A DNA stretch of 64,000 nucleotides, taken from assembly GCF_907164915.1 (NCBI RefSeq), contig NC_061867.1:21809202-21873201 (forward strand), in the 5' to 3' direction. This DNA comes from Impatiens glandulifera. Taxonomy: Eukaryota; Streptophyta; Magnoliopsida; Ericales; Balsaminaceae. Positions 46,420 to 58,688 of the stretch are shown piece by piece; the stretch's first letter is position 1; the number at the start of each line of letters is the position of its first letter. The position numbers and the translations under genes are program-made. The notes beneath the pieces were generated by a model. The model was not told the DNA's origin. It saw only the letters and a list, made by a program, of their open reading frames with translations, and searched no databases.

Positions 46420-46735
46420 TTCCAAAGAATTGTATGACCTAGATGAATTACATATATTGTAGGGCCTTTTAGCTATTTTCTCTCTCTTTTCTAGAGATTT
46501 TTCTTTTGGTTTAGTGCTAACTTACGTGCAAGAAATGGCCTCTACATTAAATATGATCAACTTTTACACCACTTTATTAAAAAATTTGTTTCAAATATGT
46601 TTTTTAATAAGATCTTGTAGACTCTCATTTTTGATCGACAATTTATATTTTTAAATAAATCAATTCCGAGCCTATAATTTATTTTTTGAATCAAATACGG
46701 GTTCATTACAGAGGAATTAAAAAATAAAATTATAA

Positions 46736-46897
46736 CCCACCACGGTAGCTAAGTGGTAAGAGTCGTCTTAAAAGTTCAAAAGATCACAGGTTCGATTCAA
46801 ACTGGAAATTTTAAATTGAAGCGGATAGTCATGCATGTGAAGTGTCATTCTAGTTCTCCTTAATTAAAAAAATAATAAAAAAATTAAAATAAAAAAT
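46736..46897 (+). mobile_element. tRNA-derived SINE, copy 2
   Basis: A-box TAGCTAAGTGGTAAGAG (46746) and B-box GGTTCGATTCA (46789-46799), then GTGTCATTCTAGTTCTCC and an A-rich tail. Same layout as 40450-40595, with moderate divergence. Confidence 0.75.
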
Positions 46898-47640
46898 ATT
46901 TTGGAGAATAATGTTCTATGGATTACATCCCAAAACAAAATTTATAAAATAAATAATAGTTTGATAAATATCTTGAATTTTAAATGATTTAATCTATTAT
47001 TAAAAATATTATATTATTTTATACGTGTTAATAAAATAAATAAACTAATAAATAAGCTAAATAAAATAATTTATATTAATATTAGTTTATTTGTCCAAAT
47101 AAATAAATAAAATAAAATTATATATATTAATTTTGGTTGATTTGGTTTTTTGCAAAGAAGGAAAATAAATCATATTGCGAGGGAAAATATGAGGAAAGTA
47201 GTGATGCTAAATAATTCCTAAAATTATAGCCATGAATTCTCAACTTTGTCGGCAACTAGAATTATTTTTTGGGAGTGTTTCTCTAACTATAATTTTCTCT
47301 TTAGAATGTTAACTCCTTTTGACAGTTTTTTTTACTTGGTGAGCTGATTTTTCATAAGTTTTCCATTATAATTTGGATAAAGTTTTGTGATTTTTTATTA
47401 TTTCATTATACATTTTTATTATATTTTTCAACATTCATGCATATAATCATGAAGAAAACACAAATTTCAACGCAGTCCGGAAGATATATACCAAAAAGAA
47501 GATTAGAAAATCATCAATTTGACAATAATGGAAGGATAATGGAGATACAATGACTTGTTAATACATAAATTGTAGGACAATATCTTTTTTTTAGCTTTTT
47601 GGTAGAAAATAACCGCAAAAATTTTCTACAAAAGTACCCT
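46898..47640. other. AT-rich spacer before the long LINE
   Basis: Low-complexity AT sequence (46900-47130), then unassigned sequence. The LINE's true 5' end may lie in here but I cannot place it. Confidence 0.45.
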
Positions 47641-48527
47641 AAATTATTGATAACCAAATGATGATAGCAAAGATTTGGAATCATGATGATCTAATCAAAG
47701 ATATTGATCTCTCAATGACACCGATTTGGATCCAACTTCACGGCTTCACTCAAGGATTATCAACAAAAGATGTTAGTCGAATAATCGTGACTGACCTAAG
47801 AGAAATAATAAATATTGATGCACTAGCAATCAATCTAAAATAATATCTAATTTTGTCAGGATACGAGTCAACATTGATATAACGAAACCGATCAAAACAT
47901 GTATGAATATTACAAGAGAAGGCAAATTAGATATCTAGGTAACCTACAAATATGAGAAGTTGGGTGATTTATATTTTGTTTAAAATACACATTGACATGA
48001 TGTCAATAAATTCTTAACTCAGTAGAACAAGAGGGAATAAAATCCGGTTTTTGTTTAAAACTTACTCATCTACCACAACTTTACTAAATGTTACGGTAAG
48101 CTTTAAAAGTCTAACGTATCGCTTCTGTTAATATGATTTTATCAACCAGCGCCGAGCATTAAAAAAAGTTTACATTAACATAATAACAAATAAGATTGAA
48201 ATCAATTTCGCAAAGTATTAATGTGATTAACAAAAAGAGCTTTGTAATTTAATTAAGTCATATGAATCATTTAAACTTGATGTGACCATTACTAGGAAAA
48301 GGCCATATTATATCATACATAATTGTACAAGACTAATGGACAACCTTCCCAATAATAATAGAAAATATCAAATAGAATGTAGTATAATTATTACAGGTAA
48401 TACAAATGGGAAATCGGCTAACCAAATAGTGGATGTGCAAAACTGGATAAATTGTGTTGTCCCATTAAACCTGCCCAACCAAAAAATACACGTGAGTTCA
48501 CTATATCGAGAGAGTGAGAGATATATT

Positions 48528-49024
48528 CAAGGCTGTCAAAATCTCGAGTTGACTCTTAAAATCTTACGATTTTACGACTTCACATGAGGTTAACGAGTCT
48601 GATTTTAAGTAAACTCTTAAATTGGTAAACTCTTACGATTTTAAATTTACGATAATAAGATTTTACGAGTTTATAAATAATTTCGATTTTACAATTATAT
48701 ACGATTTTACGTTTAAAAAATAAATTTATATTTAAAAATTAAAAAATAAAGGTAATATTTTTTAAATAAATAAATTAATATAATAAATTTTGTAAGTATA
48801 ATTTTTTTATAGTGTTATTTACTTATTATTATTTTTTAATTAATTTTATATTTAAATATATAAAATTTAAAAATTAGTTAGGTATAAAATATTTAATTAT
48901 ATATATAAATAATAATAACATATAACTATTATTTTTTCAAATTAAACTTTTACGATTTCATGTAAACTCTAGATTTCAAGTAAACTCTAGATTTTACGTA
49001 AACTCTCGATTTTGACAACCTTTG
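48528..49024. mobile_element. Non-autonomous TIR element (hAT-like MITE) in the LINE
   Basis: The left end CAAGGCTGTCAAAATCTCGA and the inverted right end CAAAGGTTGTCAAAATCGAG match imperfectly over about 25-40 bp. The 0.5-kb interior has no coding capacity and is rich in ACGATTTTACG and AAACTCTAGATTT motifs near both ends. CAAGG-type ends suggest hAT, but no 8-bp target duplication is clear, so superfamily is tentative. Confidence 0.65.
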
Positions 49025-49333
49025 ATAAGTTCACATACCAAAATACATTTACAATTACTCTCAATCACCGATCTTGATACACAACCAATTCATATCAACA
49101 ACATCACCCTACATAAGAACGTGTCATTTAATAAAGCGGTACAAATTTACATGGAAAATCCAAAAAGATACAATATGAATAAGGTTCAAGATTCTCTAAG
49201 TCTATCCAATAAGAAATTAAACTTTGTTTGGTACAACAGGTGAATAACAGTGCATTTTCGAACAACTATTGACATGAAATTGAAGTAATAGAAGGGGAGA
49301 AAATACAAAAAATTGCATTAACAATGTAAAAAT

Positions 49334-49993
49334 GAAGATTGGTGAAGACAGTTATGAGGAAGTAAATGATATGAATCGTAATAAAATACAAACATTTAAA
49401 TTTGAATCTTATTGGCTTTATTGTGATTCATGTACTAATTCTGTAAAACATCATTAAGACACCTATAATGAAGTTTATTTTCTCTTTTTGTTAGAATTTA
49501 AATTGCAGGCACATGTATCAATCTTGAAAGAATGTAAGAGAACCAATACAAGAAATAACAAATAAAATATTAAAGAGTTTCAGATAGACCTCATTAATTT
49601 ACCAAATATTGATCCACCACATCACGACATTGAGAAAATAATTAAGACAAATTCACAAAGTTGGAAGTTTGGTGAAGAGAGTTATGAGGAAGGAAATGAT
49701 ATGAATAGTAATAAAATACAAACATTTAAATTTGAATTTTATTGGCTTTATTGTGATTAATGTACTAATTCTGTAAAATATCATTAAGACACTTATGATG
49801 AAGTTTATTTTCTCTCTTTGTTAGAATTTAAATTGCAGGCACATGTATCAATCTTTAAAGAATGTAAGAGAACCAATACAAGAAATAACAAATAAAATAT
49901 TAAAGAGTTTCAAATAGACCTCATTAATTTACAAAATATTGATCCACCACATCACGACATTGAGAAAATAATTAAGACAAATTGATCTTTTGT
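49334..49993 (+). repeat. 330-bp direct duplication inside the LINE
   Basis: Copy 1 (49334-49663) and copy 2 (49664-49993) are alike with few differences: GGTGAAGA at 49341 and 49671, AATTAAGACAAATT ending 49653 and 49983. It duplicates the region between endonuclease and RT and lies within the element. Confidence 0.9.
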
Positions 49994-52900
49994 GGAAAAT
50001 GAAGAAAAATACTAGATGGATCGAGCAAAAATAAAATACATTCAAGTTGGAGACAAAAACACACTATACTTCCATATGAGTACCATTGGCATGAGAGAAA
50101 CAAATATAATTTAGAGGCTTGCTGATGATTTTGAAACATGGCAAACAAGTAAGGGTGAAATCTGAAATTTAATTGTACAATATTATTTAGATTTATTTAA
50201 ATTTGGTGGTACAAGAAACATGACAACTATTATTGACTACATTGAACCAAAAGTTATGGATGAGTTGAATGAAATAATAATTAAAACTCCAACAAAGGAA
50301 GAGATTTAAAAAACTATATTTTACATGGATCCAAGTAAGGCACCAGGCCCAAATGGCTTGTTTGGACTATATTTTCAACACTTTGGGAACACAATTGAAA
50401 TATATATAATTAATTTAGTCATTGAGTTTTTTTCACAATGCCAAGATTCCGAAAACCATCAAGAATACAATTATCAATCTCATTTTAAAAGAGAAAAATT
50501 AATAAAAGTTACACAACTTAGACCAATCAGCTTATGTAATTTTACATATAAAATCATCACAAAGTTCATGCCTAACCGATTACAACCATTGATGAATCAC
50601 AGAACAACAATGTCGATTTATTTAAGGAAGACAAATTCAAGATAATGTGTTCATTGCAAAAGAAATCATGCATATGTTCAAAAAGAGAAAGAAGGAGAAA
50701 ACATTTGAATTTTCACTTAAACTTGAAATGGCATAAACTTATGATAGATTAGAGTGTGACTTCATTTGTCAAACCACGCTTAAAATTAGTTTTTCTAATA
50801 AATGGACCAAAATGATTATGAAATGCATATCGTCGGTCTCTTATCAAATATGTTCTCTATTGAGATTAATTTTATATGAAACTGATGATAAATATTTCAT
50901 AATCATGTTGTTCCATATCAAATTAATTATGTCGATTTAATATCAAAATATTCATGTCGGTCTCATATCAAACTAATCTCAATGAAGAGTCATTGCCAAC
51001 AATTATCCCACTAGAGGTATTCAATAGGGAGATCTACTTTCTCCATATCTTTTTACTTTTGCTACTAAATATTTGATGAAACTCATTGATAAATTAATTA
51101 TTTTTAGTAATACTGTAGAAATCAAAATTGGAAAAAATGGACCAAGAAGCTCAAATCTTTTATTTGCAGATGATTCACTTCTATTTGTGCAAGCTAATAA
51201 AAAGGTGATTACAAAAATCATGGATGCTCTCAATAGTTATTGACATGCATCGGGTCAGCTCATTAATCTTAATAACTCATGCATTAACTTTAGTCAAAAT
51301 ATACTTTGAATAGTCCAACAAAATCTCTCTAGATTAATAAACATCCTTCTTAGCCCATATGCATGAGTTTATCTTGGTATCTCACTTGAATTGGGTGATA
51401 AAAAAAATGTTTAATAATTTATTAAGAATAAGTTAACTTGTGGAGAGACAAAATTTTATCACAAGATGAAAAGGAAGTTCTAATTAAAATATTTTACTGT
51501 CATTTTCAAATTATCTTATGAGTGTTTTCAAATTCCCAACTAATCACTTCACTAATAAATCAATTTTGGTGAAAAATAAAATTTGAAAATAAAGGGATTG
51601 TAAAAGTATGAATAAAGCTATGTTGGCCAAACAAGCTTGTGGATTATCACACACTCAAGACACTTTGTGCGCAAAAAACTTTAAGAATATACACATTTCA
51701 AACTCATCATTTTGAGATTCTAGAGACAAATCTTATTCATCATCCATTTGGAAGAGTATTATTTGAGGCAATGGCATCCTAGATGATAATATGACATGTC
51801 AAATTATATTCAGTAAAAAAACTATCAAGATTTGAGAACATAATTAGATTCAATTATGTACCAAACAAAACAACACAGATAATTTGTCTCAAATTCATGT
51901 TAATGAACTCTTACTTGATGATATGAAAAGAAAGAATATTGAAATTCTTGTACAAATTTTTCATGATGATAAATATCAGAAATTTTGTCAATTCCTTTAG
52001 CATGTGTAGAGGAAGATTATATTAAAGTTTGGCATTGGATTAATGATGGACAATATAACGTTAACTCTAGTTATCTAGTTGAGACTCAGATCAACCATGA
52101 GAATATTTTGCAAAACAACTTTGATAGTTGGGAGAAAATTTGGAACATTAAGTTCCCACAAAAATAAAAATATTTATGTGTAGAATACTTAATGAAGTAG
52201 TGGCATCCAAAATGAATCTTCAAAAAAAATGTTATAACGAACATTATGTGTAGTCAATGTAAAAACTCCCATGAAACAACTAAAAAATCTCTTGTTGATT
52301 GTGATTTTGTTAAAAATATTTGGCATAAATCAAATATTCAAACTAAGTATCATCACCATAATGATTATTCTGTGTAGGATTAGATACTGTTAAATTTGAA
52401 AAAGAATGAAAGGGGAGAGAATGTTCAATTGGAAAAAATTGTGTGGATAGGTTGAGAGATATTGAAGGCAATAAATAATCTTACATTTCAAAATCAAGAT
52501 ATGTACGAGAATCGAATTATTAAAGACGCGGCACAAGGATTTTGAGCTTATGATCAAGTTAACCCGAAAGAAAAGCCTAAAAAAGAAATGAGTTGGAAGG
52601 GACATAATAATATATTCACCCAAATCTAATCATTGCACATATGAATGCGGTCACCAATAAGAGTAAAAAAAATATTTATGTTCCAATGATATCTTACATG
52701 TCGAGTGGAGAAATTTTATATGAGGGACAATATCTTTTAAAGCTAGTGATGTCACAATTGCTGAAATTGAGACTTTAAGACTAGCAACAAAAATGGTGGA
52801 AGAACTACGTCGCAGTAATGTTATCATATTTTCTGATTGTCAACAGCCTATTAGAAATCTTGAAACGTCAAAATTGAACACATATTGGAAGGAAAAATCG

Positions 52901-53442
52901 ATAAAATACATTTGTTAATGTCTAAAAACAACAAGGGTTACAAAATAGTTTGGGCTAAGAGAGAATCCAACTATCTCGCACATTGAATTGCAAAGAAATG
53001 CATATAAATTAATACATCAATTACTTGGAATGAGCTTAACTTTAAAAAATTCAAAACCTATTTGATATTTCTCACTAACCACAAATTCTTTGATGAATTT
53101 GAACGATTTATTAACGAATCAAATTTTAGACAATCGTTCAGAATTAAGATAATTCGACAAATAGAATGGATGAGAAAGGAAAGAAATCAGGAGACGGCAT
53201 ATATGTAACTAAAATATTTTAGAGTCTTATTGAGTTTTTTTCCTTGTTGCGTACATGCTTTATGCTTCTTAGGCTTGTTTTCTTTTAAAAAAAATGATAC
53301 TTTTTGTTTGTCTTCTTTACCGACAATGAACTATTATTGTATATTTCAATATATTTTCACATGTAATATATACCTCAGATCAAATATTCAAATTAGCAAA
53401 ATCATTGTCTCATTGCATAATATGGATTACAAACATTCATGA

Positions 53443-56020
53443 TCTGGATGTGAATGAGTCAAAGCCACGGTGAACGGAGACCATAACTATAATGATCCTA
53501 AGGATATCTGAAATGGATTGAATCTTTCTATTTAAGAAAAATAAAAAACAAAAGTCTCAACTTCTTTCCTAAAAAAGGGGAACTCAAAGGAAGAAATACA
53601 TGACTGAAAAATTCAACGATTGAAATCATCTAAAACAACGATTCACCATTTTTAGTTTTTCAAGCATTTGTCCAAATTTTCTATTTCCGCGTGTGAGTTA
53701 TTTTGAGTGTTAATTAGGTGTTCAAAAACTTCTAAAAGTTTCTCGAAAGCATTTAAGACCCACCACTGTAAACTCCTATTTTGTCTATAATTTCATTTAT
53801 ATATAAATTTTAATTTTTATATAGTTCAGTGTATTTTATTTATAGTTTAATTATTTAAATTATTGATAAAGATTCACTACTAACCTGATTTAGAAGTTTT
53901 GAGATGAATTTAATTTACTTTATTCACTTTACATTAAAAATACTCAAATTAAAATTTTAAAATTAGAAAAATATGTTTGATGTCCTTGAGTTTTTTCTCA
54001 AGAACAACCCTAAAATGATCACAAAAACCAATAATAGGTTTTGCAACTGAAGGTTAAAAATGATGTCCGTGAATCAACTATTTTCAAGATGAACGTTTTA
54101 AATGTGTATAGTTTTCTAGCGACTATGATTGGAAGTTTTGATGCTTGACTTAAAAGTAATATTTTGGTCATCCATTTTAGAAAATATATTTTACACTTAA
54201 AGGGTTTTACACCCAGATGTTCGTCTTCTTCGCGTACATGATTTTTAGGATCTTGTTTATGTTTAGGTAGTATACAATTTGTGTTGTGAGACGCCACCTA
54301 TATACCTAAATATTTAGGTGTAGAGATTCGTCAATGAGGAATGACGATCTTTCCCTTTACGAGTGATGTTGCGTGATATTTTGAACATAGGAAAAAAAAA
54401 CTCAAAGTTAACTATTTCTTCCACTCATTGAGATCCATTAGCAATAGGGGAGGGAATCATGCGAGGCGAAGATGGGAACATTCCAATTGAGAGTACTCCT
54501 TACATCGATGACCATTACATCACCCTTGTCGATATAACACCTCTGTCTAACCTTGAAAGCCATAGACAAAACATCCTTAAACACTTTTAACGAGTCGTTG
54601 ACTAGTCATCCCCGAGCAACATAACCCCCTCGAAGAGCCTATAATTAATATACTATATATATTAATAACATGTACGCATATGGATGATATGGGCATCTAA
54701 AAGTACATTCTGAAAATCTATTTGAAAATAAAAGAGAAATATAAAAATAAAAGAGAAATATAAAAAATTCTTAACCTAATGAGTTGTTGTCTTTGAGTCT
54801 TTGTTACACAAATACTAGATCTTTAGTCATGTAAATTAGGAAATAAAGGAGGATAGCAAATCGACGAACATCACGAAAAAATAAACACCGAGCAAGGCCA
54901 GATCCAAAAATGAAAGAGCAAACAAATAATGAAGGACTTAGACTAAATTTATATCGTTGTTTCTTATTTTGTGAGAAAAGAGAGGTTCATATTATTATTG
55001 TTAAAATATCACATCAACGTTCATTAAATTAGAACAAAATACGAAATTGGACGTATATTACGGTAATGAGAAATACGGGTGACATCGCTTATCCCCACTA
55101 CTTTTTTGAAATCACTCTTTTCATTAATTCGAAAGACTTAATATTTATCACCATGGGTTGTTCACGAAATCCCATCACCGTATGCTTCATTCGAAAAATA
55201 TATGATATAGAACCTGCATCATAGTCCACTTCACCCACTGTGAGCCCTGGACCAATGATCGAAGGGAAAACTACTTTGGACAGTATTTCTAGGAGTCAGA
55301 TACATGACCTAAATGAGAAAATGTCCATGTATTGAAGAAAAATAATGGAGACCATTTTGAACAGTCACATGAGACGATGCTTTCTCACGTATAATCAAGG
55401 ATCGAACTTTTAAAAAATATTTTTTCTGAGAGCTTTATTATTTTACACACCAAAATACTTCTTTTCTTATTTTTGTGGGGAAAATTCGGTGACGACTCTA
55501 AGTCACAAACTAATTTTTAACTAACTCTCAGATTAGATTTAATTTTATTTCATTCAAAATTTTAAAAAGAGATTTATATTTTATATTATTTCTTAAAATT
55601 TGAGAACTGCATCTTTTGGGGCGAAAGTTTTTTAATCGTGTACAGATCTATTCCTAGCCTAGTTTTAAGGACCATAATTTTATTCATAATTATGCTTTTA
55701 TAATTTATAGTACATGACAAAAAAAAAGTGTGCTTAAATGTATTTAAAAACATACATCTTTACGAGAGAACTAACAATAACAAAAACCTTTAAAAAATTC
55801 AAAAATTAAAGTAAGTGCACTAAATATGAACTCAATTAATTCAAGAATCATAACAATTTTTCTCATAGTTTTTGGAATTATAGAGCTCAAGTTATGTATT
55901 CAATAAGTCTAGGAAAACAGAGAAGCTATCTCAAACAAGCCTTCAAATCGAAAAATTTGAAATTATTAAGAAACATATTTGACACCATTTTCAATCATTT
56001 TGAGTAAAATAAGGGGTAAT
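53443..56020. other. Unassigned region before the second Sirevirus-like element
   Basis: No convincing gene. GGTGACGACTCTAAG near 55491 vaguely resembles a leader of other LTR elements but no partner LTR is seen. The minus-strand open stretch at 54019-54297 has no recognised motif. Confidence 0.45.
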
Positions 56021-57416
56021 TGTTGGGTCAAATTATTTTGACTAAAATAAACTAGAGAATAAACTTATTTTATGCTGACTTTATTTTAATTATCTTTGTT
56101 AAAACTTAGTTGTGAATAAAGCTAAGTTATCTATTTATTTTGTGCAGGTGCATATAAAAGATTATGCTACTTTAGACGTGGTCTAAAGCAGACAATCTTA
56201 GACGTCATATGTAGTTAGACGTGGAAGTATAACTCCTTTAGACGAGGTCTAAAGGTAAACATAGTTAGACGTGGAAGTCTAACTCCTTTAGACGCGGTCT
56301 AAAAGGAAACGTAGTAGACGCCGACGTGAAAGTTTAACTCCTTTAGATGCGGTCTAAAAGGAGACATAGTTAGATAGGGACGTCTAACTCCTTTACACGC
56401 GGTCTAAAGGGAAACGTAGTTAGACGGGGACGACTAACTCCTTTAGACAAAGTCTAAAGGGAAACGTAGTTAGACGGGTACGTCTAACTCCTTTAGACGA
56501 GGTCTAAAGGGATGCGTAGTTAGACGGGTACGTCTCACTCCTTTAGATGCGGTCTAAAGGGATGCGTAGTTAGACGAGGACGTCTAACTCCTTTAGACGC
56601 GGTCTAAAGGAGCACGTCTAATGCCTTTGCTTTAGCAGCCGTCTGAAGAAAGCATACGTTTAACCAAAATCAACTAGTTGTCTTCTATTAATGCTCCACT
56701 CACTTCTGTGCAGTCTAACAAACCATCTAATTATATCAAATGAATGAATATCACGTACACGAATATCCTTCCAATTGCATGTCTAGTACAAGACAATATC
56801 AGAGGATATTTGGCGCACTATTCGTTTGGTACGGCCACAATCCAATTGCTCAAAGTTTGTTGTACTCTGGTACTATAGGAGGTCGTCCATTGGACACATG
56901 CCACGTGTCCACAAAGAAGATTCGATTGTCGGTGTCCTTCTACTACAAATAGATACTCGGTTACCTAATTCACAACAATCTTACTCTTGCTCTTACTAAC
57001 TTCTTACATCCTTCAAGATCAAGAGAGAAATTCAATTATTGTCTAGCTGTGAAAATATTTTAAGTTGAACAGAGGTTGTTATGTTCAACAAAGAGTTAGC
57101 TAGCTTAGTGTGTTGTATTCGATTCAAAGTATTTAGTGGATATCCTTCCGGTTGTGGAAGAAGGGGTGACGTAGGAGTTTTATCTCTGATTATTCATAAA
57201 ACTCTCTATATTCTTTACTTTCTACCGTTTTCATTTGATTTTTCAAAGCTTCAAATCCGACGAACACTTCTTCTCTTGAATTTGTTTCAAGAGTTTGGAG
57301 GATTTGTGAAGAATATAAACAAATACTAATCCCTAACAGGATTATTATCAAGAGTTTATCGTAAGTTGTTAACAATAGTTAGACCACAATCTCTATTAGT
57401 AGCACCGATCCTATCA
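56021..57416 (+). repeat. 5' LTR (1,396 bp) of the second Sirevirus-like element
   Basis: TGTTGGGTCAA to GATCCTATCA. It is homologous to 2345-3940 and shorter mainly because the hairpin array has fewer units. Open stretches at 56740-57329 are within the LTR and are not genes. Confidence 0.92.
56212..56612 (+). repeat. Hairpin array, about eight 50-bp units
   Basis: Same unit plan as 2556-3105. The second hairpin usually has loop GCG or GAG (CTTTAGACGCGGTCTAAAG) where the other array has TTG. One unit near 56310 is rearranged (TAGTAGACGCCGACGTGAAAG). Confidence 0.93.
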
Positions 57417-57418
57417 AG

Positions 57419-57430
57419 TGGTATTAGAGC
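57419..57430 (+). other. Primer-binding site of the second Sirevirus-like element
   Basis: TGGTATTAGAGC, one change from the initiator tRNA-Met primer site, two bases after the LTR. Confidence 0.9.
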
Positions 57431-57469
57431 CTCGTTTTCTATTTTTAAGCACCAGTAAGAACCTTAAAC

Positions 57470-58250
57470 ATGTCTGTCATCAACCACATTCCTTTTCTCT
57501 TGAAAGAAAACTACGATTATTAGATGATGAGAATCCAAGCTCATTTGGCATACCTCGATTACGACATGTGGTATGTCATCACTAATGGTCCTATAAAGAT
57601 TGAGAAGTCAAGATGTGAATGGACAACTGAAGTTAAGATGATGAACAACCTGGACAATGTCGCCAAACATATTTTATACAAGTCGATCGACAAAAATATA
57701 TTCAGTGAGATCAAGTCATGCTCCTCAGCTAAAGAAATTTGGGAGAAGCTGATTCAAATATATGATTGTAACGATCAAATAAAGGATAACCGAAAAGACC
57801 AGAAGGTTCTTATGAGCGTTGAAAGCAAGTCCAAGTGGCCGATAGCGACTTAAATGACTCATATAGCGATATCGATAACGAAGTCGTCACATGCTTGATG
57901 GTAGATGACCAATCCAAGGTATTCGACTTCTCTTCGAAAGAGTTTGCAAGAAATGATTTAACTGCTGAACTCAATGACATGGTCATTGAGTACAAGAAGT
58001 TATCAGACTCATTTAATGAAATGAAATCAAAATATGAGATCAATAAATCTCTTTCATCTCAAGTTTTTGAACCAAAAGTTTTTGAAAACAAAGTGGTTGA
58101 ACTCTCATCTAAGTATGAGACGCTCAAGGAATAGATTCAAACTCTTTCCTCTGAAAACCTACGTTTAACGTATATAGTCAGTTCTTGGATATGGTCTGGA
58201 GATGCTGTCAGACAGAAGATTTGTATGATGAGACCAGCCAAATGCAAATT
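57470..58250 (+). pseudogene. Truncated gag of the Sirevirus-like element
   Basis: Opens at ATG 57470 (MSVINHIPFLLKENYDY, then TAG 57521 where a Trp is usual in YWK-type gags). The UBN2-like domain continues with KEIWEKLIQIYD (about 57731). After a frameshift near 57835 it goes on as DSDLNDSYSDIDNEVVTCLM and an acidic coiled-coil tail with EYKKLSDSFNEMKSKYE (about 57987), ending TAG 58132. This long tail is typical of Sirevirus-type gags. The zinc knuckle is gone. Text at 58180-58230 may be a protease scrap (SWIWSGDAVR). Confidence 0.8.
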
Positions 58251-58688
58251 CTTGCTTTTTCTTTTACTGACTTCTTACATCCTTCAAGATCAAGAGAGAA
58301 ATCCAATTACTGTCTAGCTGTGAGAATATTATAAGTTGATAAGAGGTTGTTCTATTCAACAGAGAGTTAACTAGCTCAGTGAGTTGTATTCGATTCAAAG
58401 TAATTAGTGGATATCCTTCCGGTTATGGAAGAAGGGGTGACGTATGAGTTTTATCTCCAAACATCCATAAAACTCCTTGTGTTCTTTACTTTCTGCCGTT
58501 TTCATTCGATTGTTCAAAGCTTCAAATCTGACGAACACTTCCGCACTAGAATTTGTTTCAAGAGTTTGGCGGATTTTGTGAAGAATAGAAACAGATACTA
58601 ATCCCTCAAAGGATTATTATGAAGAGTTTATCGTAAGCTGTTAACAATAGTTATACCCCAATCTCTATTGGTAGCACCGATCCTATCA
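58251..58688 (+). repeat. 3' LTR remnant of the second Sirevirus-like element
   Basis: Homologous to 56983-57416 and ending in the same GATCCTATCA. Its left part is lost through the internal deletion. Confidence 0.9.

Larger units (their letters stand above)
47641..53442 (+). pseudogene. Long, decayed L1-type LINE (ORF1 and ORF2 relics)
   Basis: ORF1 relic: TPIWIQLHGF (about 47721), as in the DUF4283 domain of plant LINE ORF1, followed by RVNIDITKPIK (about 47862). ORF2 relic: a linker with KFEFYWLYC and LKLQAHVSILKE-like text (49330-49990); RT start DPSKAPGPNGLFGLYFQ (about 50327); FEFSLKLEMA (about 50707, usually a K-D-AYDR block); GDLLSPYLF (about 51030); the catalytic FADDSLLF (about 51166). 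An RNase H-like tail near 52740-52870 has AEIETLRLATKMV and IFSDCQ. Stops and shifts are frequent throughout; dead copy. It carries an inserted TIR element (48528-49024) and a 330-bp duplication. Confidence 0.85.
56021..58688 (+). mobile_element. Second Sirevirus-like element, internally deleted
   Basis: A complete 5' LTR, primer site and gag relic are followed directly by the last 0.44 kb of a 3' LTR. The rest of gag, all of pol, the extra reading frame and most of the 3' LTR are missing. The 3' LTR remnant begins at the point matching about 56983 of the 5' LTR. No target duplication (GTAAT on the left, AAACA on the right). Same family as 1-3940. Confidence 0.9.

Noticed and set aside
54019..54297. 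Minus-strand open frame of about 90 codons
   Set aside because: No recognisable domain or splice context.
55480..55505. GGTGACGACTCT as a primer site of a Ty3-type element
   Set aside because: No LTR pair, gag or pol near it.
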